Positions 52,426 through 64,000 of a stretch of DNA of 64,000 nt are shown piece after piece. Made by a program: the position numbers and the translations under genes. Source of the stretch: Microbacterium yannicii (GTDB lineage Bacteria; Actinomycetota; Actinomycetes; Actinomycetales; Microbacteriaceae); the NCBI RefSeq assembly GCF_024055635.1, contig NZ_JAMXMB010000036.1, forward strand, positions 124,001 to 188,000, written 5' to 3'. Numbering within the stretch: the stretch's first letter is position 1; the number at the start of each line of letters is the position of its first letter. The notes below the pieces were generated by a model that was not told the origin of the DNA, did not search any database, and saw only the letters and a program-made list of their open reading frames with translations.

Positions 52426-53604
52426 ATGCGCAGCGCAGTCATCGTCGACGTCGTCCGCACCCCGTCCGGGCGCGGCAAGCCCGGGGGCGCGCTGAGCGCG
52501 GTGCACCCCGTCGACCTCGTCGCCGGAGTGCTCACATCGCTGCTCGAGCGCAGCGGCCTGGAGTCCCGGCAGATCGACGACGTGCTCATGGGGTGCGTCA
52601 GCCAGATCGGCGATCAGTCCCTCAACATCGCGCGGCAGGCCGTGCTCGCCGCCGGCTTCGACGAGACGGTGCCCGCGGTGACGATCGACCGCCAGTGCGG
52701 GTCGAGCCAGCAGGCGGCGCACTTCGCGGCGCAGGGCGTGATCGCCGGCGCGTACGACATCGTGATCGCTGCGGGCGTCGAGTCGATGAGCCGCGTGCCG
52801 CTGGGCTCGTCGGCACACGGCGGCACGGTCTCGCAGGGCGTGGCGCACCGCTACCCCGACGGCCTGGTGAACCAGGGAGTGTCGGCGGAGCTCATCGCGC
52901 AGCGCTGGGGATTCGACCGCGAGGAGCTCGACGCGTTCTCGGCCGAGTCGCATCGGCGGGCGGCGGATGCCTGGACCCGCGGCGCGTTCGATTCGCAGGT
53001 GATCCCGGTGCTCGCCGGTGATGCCGATGCTGTCGCGTTCGACGAGACGGTGCGCGCTGGGACGACCGTCGACTCGCTGGCCGGGCTGAAGTCCGCCTTC
53101 CGCACCGATGCGCTCGCCGCCCGGTTCCCCGACCTCGGCTGGCGCATCACCGCCGGCAATTCGTCACCGCTCACGGATGCCGCATCCGCCGTCCTCATCA
53201 TGAGCGAGGAGAAGGCCGCCGAGCTCGGCCTGACGCCGCGGGCGCGCTTCCACTCGTTCGCGGTCGTCGGGGACGACCCGATGATGATGCTGACCGGTCC
53301 GATTCCCGCGACGCGGCGTATCCTCGAGCGCACGGGGCTGGGCGTCGACGACCTCGACGCCTACGAGGTGAACGAGGCGTTCGCCTCGGTGCCGCTCGCG
53401 TGGCTGCGCGAGCTCGGCGCCGATCCCGCGAAGCTCAACCCGTGGGGCGGCGCGATCGCCCTCGGCCACGCGGTCGGTGCATCGGGCACGCGCCTGCTCG
53501 GCACGCTCGTGTCGTACCTGGAGGCGACCGGCGGCCGCTACGGCCTGCAGACGATGTGCGAAGGCGGCGGCATGGCCAACGCCACTGTCATCGAACGGCT
53601 CTGA
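52426..53604 (+). CDS. Acetyl-CoA C-acyltransferase (thiolase)
   Basis: A 392-aa thiolase with complete catalytic residues C91 (DRQCGSSQQA), H348 (IALGHAVGASGTR) and C378 (TMCEGGGMANA), the positions found in biosynthetic/degradative thiolases. VRTPSGRGKPGGALSAVHP and NEAFASVPLAWL are further family blocks. It cleaves or forms 3-ketoacyl-CoA. ATG 52426 follows GAGGAGGAGG. The last codons and the stop lie in the first unit of a 16-bp tandem repeat. Confidence 0.94.
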   Translation: MRSAVIVDVVRTPSGRGKPGGALSAVHPVDLVAGVLTSLLERSGLESRQIDDVLMGCVSQIGDQSLNIARQAVLAAGFDETVPAVTIDRQCGSSQQAAHFAAQGVIAGAYDIVIAAGVESMSRVPLGSSAHGGTVSQGVAHRYPDGLVNQGVSAELIAQRWGFDREELDAFSAESHRRAADAWTRGAFDSQVIPVLAGDADAVAFDETVRAGTTVDSLAGLKSAFRTDALAARFPDLGWRITAGNSSPLTDAASAVLIMSEEKAAELGLTPRARFHSFAVVGDDPMMMLTGPIPATRRILERTGLGVDDLDAYEVNEAFASVPLAWLRELGADPAKLNPWGGAIALGHAVGASGTRLLGTLVSYLEATGGRYGLQTMCEGGGMANATVIERL

Positions 53605-53653
53605 GATCGAACGGCTCTGAGGTCGACTGGCTCTGAGGTCGACTGGCTCTAAG
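53590..53653. repeat. Four 16-bp tandem repeats overlapping the thiolase stop
   Basis: ATCGAACGGCTCTGAG twice, then GTCGACTGGCTCTGAG and GTCGACTGGCTCTAAG, consecutive. The first unit contains the ERL-stop end of the thiolase gene, so the 3' end has been duplicated. No T-tract follows. Confidence 0.9.
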
Positions 53654-53745
53654 GGCCTCGCCGTCGTCGTCCGGTCTACGATGGGCCTGACCTGACGACG
53701 ACGGCGTCGCCTATCCCCATCGCTGATCCGCATATCGGGAGTGTC

Positions 53746-55872
53746 ATGTCCGAGACCCGCGTCACGTCCGAGGCCACTGCCGCTCCGATCATGACCCACC
53801 GCATGATCATGTTCGTCATCTTCGGGTTGATGGCGGGCATGTTCCTGTCGGCACTCGACCAGACCGTCGTGGGCACGGCGATCCGGACGATCGGCGATGA
53901 CCTGCACGGTCTCAGCCAGCAGGCCTGGGTGACCACGGCCTACCTGATCGTCTCGACGATCTCGACGCCGATCTACGGCAAGCTCTCCGACATCTTCGGC
54001 CGGCGGCCGCTGTTCATCATCGCCATCGTCATCTTCGTGATCGGGTCGATCCTGGCCGCGTTCGCCACCTCGATGCTCGAACTGGCGGCCTTCCGTGCCG
54101 TGCAGGGCTTGGGCGCCGGCGGCCTCATGTCGATGCCGCTCGCGATCATGGGCGACATCCTCGCGCCCCGCGAGCGCGCCAAGTACCAGGGTTACTTCCT
54201 GGCGGTCTTCGGCGTTTCGAGCCTCCTCGGGCCGCTCATCGGCGGACTGTTCGCCGGTGCCGACCAGATCCTCGGGATCGCCGGCTGGCGCTGGGTCTTC
54301 CTCATCAACGTGCCGATCGGCCTCGTGGCGCTGGGCATCGTGGTGCGGTTCCTGCACATCCCGAAGCGGCCCCCTCACTCGGTGCGCATCGACTGGTGGG
54401 GTGCCACCACCGTCATCATCGCGCTCGTGCCGCTCCTGCTGGTCGCCGAGCAGGGCCGCGAATGGGGCTGGGACTCGCCGCTCGCCTTCGGGTGCTACAT
54501 CGTCGGCGGCCTCGGGGTCATCGCGTTCATCATCGTCGAGGCCGTCATGAAGGACGACGCGCTCATCCCCCTGAAGCTGTTCCGCTCGTCGACGTTCTCG
54601 ATGGCGACAGTGATCGGCGTCTTCGTCGGGTTCGGCATGTTCGGAGCGATGCTGACGATCCCGCTGTACCTGCAGCTCGTGCTCGGCTCGACGCCGACCG
54701 AGAGCGGTCTGCAGATGCTGCCGATGATCCTCGGCATGATGATCGCCTCGATCGGCAGCGGCCAGATCATCTCCCGCACCGGGCGCTACCGCATCTTCCC
54801 GATCCTGGGCACGGCGTTCCTGTCGATCGGCTTCTTCTGGCTGACGCATCTGCAGTACGACACGTCGTACTGGTTCATGGCGGGCGGCATGCTGCTGATC
54901 GGCCTGGGGCTCGGCCAGCTGATGCAGACCCTCACCATTGCGAGCCAGAACTCGGTGGGCCTCCGCGACATGGGCGTGGCAACCAGCTCCTCGACGTTCT
55001 TCCGCCAGATCGGCGGCACCCTCGGCACCGCCGTCCTCCTGTCGCTGATGTTCGCGCTCATGCCGCAGAACATCCAGGTCTCCTTCGCCGACGAGGCGAC
55101 CCTGACGTCGGCGCTCGACGCGGCGTTCGACCCCGAGGTCGCCGCGGCGCCCGAGAACGCCGACATCATGGCGAAGATCTACACGCCCATCGTCACGGAG
55201 ACCACCGACGCGACCACGGCGAAGCTGCAGGAGGTCATGGATCAGGCGACGGATGCCGCCACCCAGGCGGTGGCGGACCAGGTCGAGGCCGGGCAGATCC
55301 CTGCGGAGCAACAGGCGGCGGCGACCGAGGCGGCCGTGGCTCAGGCCCAGCAGGCGGCGCTGACCGAGATGCAGAAGCAGGTGCCGGTCGCCCGCGTCTC
55401 GGATGACGGACAGGTGAGTCTGGACTTCTCCGACGCCGACGAGCGCGCCGAGTTCGTCGGCACGCTGGTGCCGACGCTGCTCGACCAGTTCGCCGACGGC
55501 GGCGGCGACTCGCAGATCGACAACAGCACGATCGACGACACCTCGTTCCTGGTGGGCGCCGACCCGCGACTGAGCAAGCCGCTGCTGGTGGCCTTCAACG
55601 ACTCGGCGGTGTCGGTGTACTGGGTGGCGATGTGGGTGGTGATCATCGCCTTCGTGCTCTCGCTGTTCTTCAAGACGCCGCCGCTGCGTGCGAAGTCCGC
55701 ACTGCAGGAGGCGGTCGACGACGACGCGGCGCTCTCGGCGCAGCGGGCCGCGAATCAGGCCGGAGCACCGGTCGACATCGACACCGGCGGCATCCGCGTG
55801 CCCGCCGGGGCCGGGGCCGGGGCCGCCCCGCTCACGCGCCGCGAGGCGCGCGAAGCCCGGCTGGCCGAGTGA
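53746..55872 (+). CDS. MFS multidrug exporter (DHA2, 14 TM) with long extracytoplasmic insert
   Basis: A 708-aa EmrB/QacA-type transporter. FLSALDQTVVGTAIRTIGDDL carries motif D1, DIFGRRPLFI motif A and FGVSSLLGPLIGGLF motif C. Thirteen membrane helices lie within about 1-440; residues 445-620 are a soluble insert rich in Ala/Gln/Glu (EVMDQATDAATQAVADQVEA; AAVAQAQQAALTEMQKQ), followed by the 14th helix (YWVAMWVVIIAFVLSLFF) and a disordered tail. The insert position between helices 13 and 14 is known in some actinobacterial DHA2 proteins but its length here is notable. The GAG motif and start ATG 53746 are normal. Confidence 0.92.
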   Translation: MSETRVTSEATAAPIMTHRMIMFVIFGLMAGMFLSALDQTVVGTAIRTIGDDLHGLSQQAWVTTAYLIVSTISTPIYGKLSDIFGRRPLFIIAIVIFVIGSILAAFATSMLELAAFRAVQGLGAGGLMSMPLAIMGDILAPRERAKYQGYFLAVFGVSSLLGPLIGGLFAGADQILGIAGWRWVFLINVPIGLVALGIVVRFLHIPKRPPHSVRIDWWGATTVIIALVPLLLVAEQGREWGWDSPLAFGCYIVGGLGVIAFIIVEAVMKDDALIPLKLFRSSTFSMATVIGVFVGFGMFGAMLTIPLYLQLVLGSTPTESGLQMLPMILGMMIASIGSGQIISRTGRYRIFPILGTAFLSIGFFWLTHLQYDTSYWFMAGGMLLIGLGLGQLMQTLTIASQNSVGLRDMGVATSSSTFFRQIGGTLGTAVLLSLMFALMPQNIQVSFADEATLTSALDAAFDPEVAAAPENADIMAKIYTPIVTETTDATTAKLQEVMDQATDAATQAVADQVEAGQIPAEQQAAATEAAVAQAQQAALTEMQKQVPVARVSDDGQVSLDFSDADERAEFVGTLVPTLLDQFADGGGDSQIDNSTIDDTSFLVGADPRLSKPLLVAFNDSAVSVYWVAMWVVIIAFVLSLFFKTPPLRAKSALQEAVDDDAALSAQRAANQAGAPVDIDTGGIRVPAGAGAGAAPLTRREAREARLAE

Positions 55873-55891
55873 GCGCAGCCCCGGTCGCTGG

Positions 55892-56029
55892 TCAGGCCGG
55901 CTCCGTCGTGCGGATCAGGCCGCAGTTCACACACGACCATGCGACGAGGAAGCGCTCGTCGTCGAGGATCTCGAACCTCAGGGGATCGCCGCACGTCGGG
56001 CACGCTCGCGGATCGGGTGCCTCCGTCAT
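55892..56029 (-). CDS. Small zinc-ribbon protein, 45 aa
   Basis: A 45-residue open frame on the - strand, from ATG 56029 (after GAGGTC) to TGA 55892. It encodes two CxxC pairs: CPTCGDP at residues 10-16 and CVNCGLI at 33-39, spaced like a rubredoxin/zinc-ribbon knuckle. The centre is acidic-hydrophobic (FEILDDERFLVAWS). Such micro-proteins are common in actinobacteria, and the function is unknown. It converges with the MFS gene. Confidence 0.75.
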   Translation of the reverse strand: MTEAPDPRACPTCGDPLRFEILDDERFLVAWSCVNCGLIRTTEPA

Positions 56030-56134
56030 GACCTCAGCCTAGGCATCCCAGCGGCACCGCGGCCGTTCCCGGTGCGGTTTCCTTCGCGCAGCTGCGGGTC
56101 CTCGGCGCCGCCGCGCATTGCGGGGCCTGGGCAA

Positions 56135-56249
56135 TGCAAGCGGTTGCGACAACAGTGGCCGAGCGGATGCTGCGAGCAGCGGCATCCGCCAGATGAAAGC
56201 GTTCTCATGGTGTAAGCGCTTGCAGTTCCTGCGATCTCGCTGTTAGTGT
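56135..56249 (+). promoter_or_regulatory. Amylopullulanase promoter with three LacI-type operators
   Basis: TGCAAGCGGTTGCG (56135-56148), TGAAAGCGTTCTCA (56193-56206) and TGTAAGCGCTTGCAG (56211-56225) are CG-centred LacI-family sites. The third overlaps a -35-like TTGCAG (56220-56225), 18 bp from TAGTGT (56244-56249). They resemble MalR/CcpA-class sites, which control starch genes; the regulator is not in the window. Between 56030 and 56134 no feature can be supported. Confidence 0.75.
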
Positions 56250-56309
56250 CGGCGGCACACTGCACCATGGGCACGCCGGCGTGCCCACCGCCCCACCCCA
56301 GGAGCTTCC

Positions 56310-62108
<5,799 letters not shown>

Positions 62109-62112
62109 CGAC

Positions 62113-62150
62113 TCCGGCGCTCGCTCGTCGCGCGGCGGGCGGGCGCCGGA
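62113..62150. terminator. Bidirectional hairpin after the amylopullulanase
   Basis: TCCGGCGC (62113-62120) pairs with GCGCCGGA (62143-62150), 8 bp with a 22-nt loop, 5 bp past the amylopullulanase stop and 8 bp before the stop of the convergent lipoprotein gene. Confidence 0.55.
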
Positions 62151-62157
62151 CCGGTGG

Positions 62158-62601
62158 CTACGGAAGCTCGAGCTCGTACATCTCGTCGTAGTCGGTGTAG
62201 GCGATCGTGACGGTGATGGGACGGTCGATCAGCTCCGCGGGCAGCGTGAAGACGTGGGTGGTGGGCGACATGTCCGCGGTGCAGACCTCGTTGGGTGATG
62301 GGCCGAACTCGATGCGCATCTCACCCGGACTCGTCACCTCCGGCTCGGAGGGGACGGGCGGGCAGCTGCCGCTGCCCATGGTGATGACCGCGAACTCGTC
62401 GTCGTCGATCCAGCCCGCGGCCGGTTGACCGGTGAGCGGATCGGGGACGGGGCCGTCCCAGTCATCGGGGATGCCTTGCTCTGTGTCCTGCGCTGCGGAG
62501 CCGTCGCTCCCCGAGCCGTCGCCGCATCCCGCGACCGCGAGCAGAGTCATCGCGGCCGAAGTGACGAGCCCGGCGGTCGCGAGCGAGCGGCGCAGCCTCA
62601 C
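62158..62601 (-). CDS. Hypothetical secreted lipoprotein
   Basis: A 147-aa lipoprotein with a lipobox LAVAGC at 21-26 and an acidic Gly/Ser linker. The mature part (EFAVITMGSGSCPPVPSEPEVT; MSPTTHVFTLPAELIDRPITVTIAY) is beta-rich and holds two additional Cys that could pair. No family is recognised, but the pattern is common in Microbacterium-type genomes. GTG 62601 overlaps the stop of the upstream membrane-protein gene (GTGA). Confidence 0.75.
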   Translation of the reverse strand: MRLRRSLATAGLVTSAAMTLLAVAGCGDGSGSDGSAAQDTEQGIPDDWDGPVPDPLTGQPAAGWIDDDEFAVITMGSGSCPPVPSEPEVTSPGEMRIEFGPSPNEVCTADMSPTTHVFTLPAELIDRPITVTIAYTDYDEMYELELP

Positions 62602-62945
62602 AGACTCAGACGGACGAGAAGCTGCTCGGCGGCGCTGGAGATCACGCCGAGTTCGTAGGGCACCACGAAGAGGGCGATCACGGCGAAGATCGCGATCGTC
62701 GAAACGGTCGCACGCCGGATGATGCGGTCGACCAGCAGTCCCAGCACCGTGGCGATGGCGAGAGTCGCCCCCGCCACGGCCGAGAAAGCCATGCGCACGT
62801 ACGCCGCGTCATCGGGCGCCGACGAGCTGGTGTTGAGCAGGCTGAGCGCCGTCGGCACGATGATGAGACCGCCGATCAGCAGGATGGGGGCCGAGAAGCC
62901 TCTCAGGCTCGTTCCGGGCCGGGGCTTCGTCGCGACGTCCGTCAT
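62598..62945 (-). CDS. Small membrane protein coupled to the lipoprotein
   Basis: A 115-aa protein with three predicted helices: APILLIGGLIIVPTALSLL, MAFSAVAGATLAIATVLGLL and VSTIAIFAVIALFVVPYEL. The N-terminal 17 residues are hydrophilic (MTDVATKPRPGTS). No family is recognised. It is co-translated with the lipoprotein, so the two may form one envelope complex. Start ATG 62945; an upstream in-frame extension runs into the VOC gene and is rejected. Confidence 0.7.
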   Translation of the reverse strand: MTDVATKPRPGTSLRGFSAPILLIGGLIIVPTALSLLNTSSSAPDDAAYVRMAFSAVAGATLAIATVLGLLVDRIIRRATVSTIAIFAVIALFVVPYELGVISSAAEQLLVRLSL

Positions 62946-62971
62946 GGCGCGAGCATAGCGCCGGGGCGGAG

Positions 62972-63340
62972 TCAGAGCGGGCTGCCGACGCGGACCAGAT
63001 TGCCGCTGCGGTCGACCACGGCGAACTCCCGCATGCCGTAGTCGGTGCTCACCGGGGCGACGATGCGGCTGCCGGTGGCCGGGTCGGGCACGACCTCCTT
63101 CTCCCACTCTTCGAACAGGCGCTGCGCGTCGTCGACATAGAGATAGCACATCGACGAGGTGCGCAGCGGGTCCACGGTGGCGTCTTCGGTGAAATGCAGT
63201 TCCGCGGTGCCGCGCCCGACGATGAGGTAGCCCCACTCCTCGGGAGGCGCTCCGCGATTCTCGAACCCCAGCCTCTCGAAGAAGCCGAGGGTCTCACGAA
63301 GGTCGCGGCTGAGGAGGATCGGGACGGCGCGCTCGGTCAC
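62972..63340 (-). CDS. VOC protein, bleomycin-resistance-like
   Basis: A 122-aa VOC protein: AVPILLSRDLRETLGFFERLGFE at the start, LIVGRGTAELHFTED and MCYLYVDDAQRLFEEWEKE in the middle, and MREFAVVDRSGNLVRVGSPL at the end. The His/Glu positions typical of bleomycin-binding proteins (LHF, and Glu of REFA) are kept. GTG 63340 is the start. Whether it binds bleomycin is unknown. Confidence 0.85.
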   Translation of the reverse strand: MTERAVPILLSRDLRETLGFFERLGFENRGAPPEEWGYLIVGRGTAELHFTEDATVDPLRTSSMCYLYVDDAQRLFEEWEKEVVPDPATGSRIVAPVSTDYGMREFAVVDRSGNLVRVGSPL

Positions 63341-63380
63341 ATCGGCAGGCTAGCGCGGGGCGGACGCGTTCGACAGGTGG

Positions 63381-63560
63381 TCAGAGCGCGGCGAGAACGG
63401 CCGGACCGAACACCGCGACCGCGGCGACCGCGACGCCGGCCACCGCGACGGCGGCGATCCCGAGGACGAGGATGTTGCCGGCGATCGTGAGCAGCAGCGC
63501 TGCCGCGGGTGGCAGCTCGCGGCGCCGGGCGATGGGGACGGAGGTGGTGGTGCTGGCCAT
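63381..63560 (-). CDS. 59-aa single-pass membrane protein
   Basis: A short frame from ATG 63560 to TGA 63381 encoding a basic, polar N-terminus (MASTTTSVPIARRRELP) and a very hydrophobic Ala/Val-rich remainder (LLLTIAGNILVLGIAAVAVA, then GVAVAAVAVFGPAVLAAL). Such small membrane proteins are common and unnamed. It is downstream of nothing obvious; the ribosome site is weak (GCGTCGAAGC). It may be a real micro-gene, and codon GC pattern supports it. Confidence 0.6.
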   Translation of the reverse strand: MASTTTSVPIARRRELPPAAALLLTIAGNILVLGIAAVAVAGVAVAAVAVFGPAVLAAL

Positions 63561-63684
63561 GCTTCGACGCTACGGACGCGCCCGTCGCGCCGCGTCCACC
63601 GCGGGTCGGATCACCGTCAGCCCAAAGGATGATGCTGGTGCGCCGAACGTCGGCGGCAACCCGAAAAAAGAATCTCGAGCGAAG

Positions 63685-63711
63685 TGTCGACATCGGGCGA
63701 CCCCGTCCGAC
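63685..63711 (+). promoter_or_regulatory. ECF-type promoter before the DGPF gene
   Basis: TGTCGA (63685-63690) and CGAC (63708-63711) are separated by 17 bp and lie 50 bp before the ATG. This matches the -35 TGTCGA and -10 CGA/TC form described for ECF42 sigma factors, which are encoded next to DGPF-domain proteins. The sigma gene would lie beyond the right edge. Confidence 0.6.
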
Positions 63712-63760
63712 GACCCGAGTGAGGCTCGCGCCGGCCCGCCCGCAACGGAAGGATCAGACC

Positions 63761-64000
63761 ATGAAGTACATGATGTTCGTCGTCACCTCGCTCGAGCCCG
63801 ACGTCGAAACCGACGACTCCGACGTCGACCTCTGGGTCGACCCGCTCGACGCCAGCGGCAAGCGCGTCATCGGCGAGGTGCTGGCTCCGCAGACCGAGTC
63901 CACCGTCGTGAAGGTGCGCGGCGGCAAGGTGCTCACCGCGCGCGGCCCCTACGTGGAGACGTCCGAGGTGATCTGCGGCTTCGACATCCTCGAGGTCGAG
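63761..64000 (+). CDS. DGPF/YCII-domain protein, cut by right window edge
   Basis: The first 80 residues are visible. They start MKYMMFVVTSLEPDVETDD and contain LTARGPYVETSEVICGFDIL, the position of the D-G-P-F-(A/V)-E-T-K motif (here RGPYVET). YCII/DGPF proteins have a ferredoxin-like fold and are often encoded beside ECF42 sigma factors. ATG 63761 follows GGAAGGA. A promoter of ECF42 form precedes it. Confidence 0.82.
   Translation, partial: MKYMMFVVTSLEPDVETDDSDVDLWVDPLDASGKRVIGEVLAPQTESTVVKVRGGKVLTARGPYVETSEVICGFDILEVE

Noticed and set aside
63369..63380. Fifth copy of the dispersed repeat (TTCGACAGGTGG)
   Set aside because: Only nine bases match the consensus.

Overview
The window is about 70% GC, gene-dense, with short intergenic gaps, many GTG starts and 1-4 base stop/start overlaps (ATGA, GTGA). 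Gene content (Apu-type amylopullulanase, ECF thiamine transporter, YkoE/D/C, actinobacterial ABC sugar operon without its own ATPase, prpDBC, DUF4407) and codon style point to a Microbacteriaceae actinobacterium, most like Microbacterium. That assignment is inference from style, not a search. No tRNA, rRNA, insertion sequence, integrase, phage gene or CRISPR array was found.

Layout. 1-11.7 kb: alpha-linked sugar utilisation. A truncated GH95 alpha-fucosidase diverges from a GH36 and a secreted GH27 alpha-galactosidase. They are followed by a FadR-type GntR regulator and a divergent oxidative L-fucose operon (FAH hydrolase and SDR leftward; L-fuconate dehydratase and aldo/keto reductase rightward) that share one palindromic operator. 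11.7-18.8 kb: a D,D-carboxypeptidase, a TPP riboswitch with ykoEDC, and small accessory genes. 18.9-21.9 kb: SDR, crotonase and HSDL2-like SDR in one probable acyl-CoA operon, plus a VOC protein. 22-29.5 kb: sugar ABC transporter, GH2 beta-galactosidase and LacI regulator. 29.5-34.7 kb: HAD phosphatase, LysE exporter, GNAT, rlmN and a DUF4407 membrane protein. 35-38.9 kb: heterodimeric ABC exporter. 39-47 kb: aldo/keto reductase, NUDIX, VOC, a roughly 460-bp tandem-repeat block, MocR regulator, RNase HI, and a MarR/ABC exporter operon. 47.1-53.6 kb: GntR-prpD-prpB-prpC (methylcitrate cycle), hotdog thioesterase and thiolase. 53.7-56 kb: DHA2 drug exporter and a 45-aa zinc ribbon. 56.3-62.1 kb: a 1932-aa secreted amylopullulanase behind three LacI-type operators. 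62.1-64 kb: small envelope proteins, a VOC protein and the start of a DGPF/YCII gene behind an ECF-like promoter.

How it fits together: the cell appears to be a saprophyte that releases fucose, galactose and maltodextrins from polysaccharides. It takes up galactosides by ABC transport and burns fucose to pyruvate plus a C3 product. Odd-chain or propionyl-CoA carbon goes through methylcitrate.

The most unusual content is non-coding. It comprises a 20-23 bp dispersed repeat that supplies a start codon, a protein tail and an internal peptide in three genes; about 75-bp inverted-repeat elements between genes; several tandem arrays; and a GGATGC/GCATCC word that seems to bend codon choice throughout.
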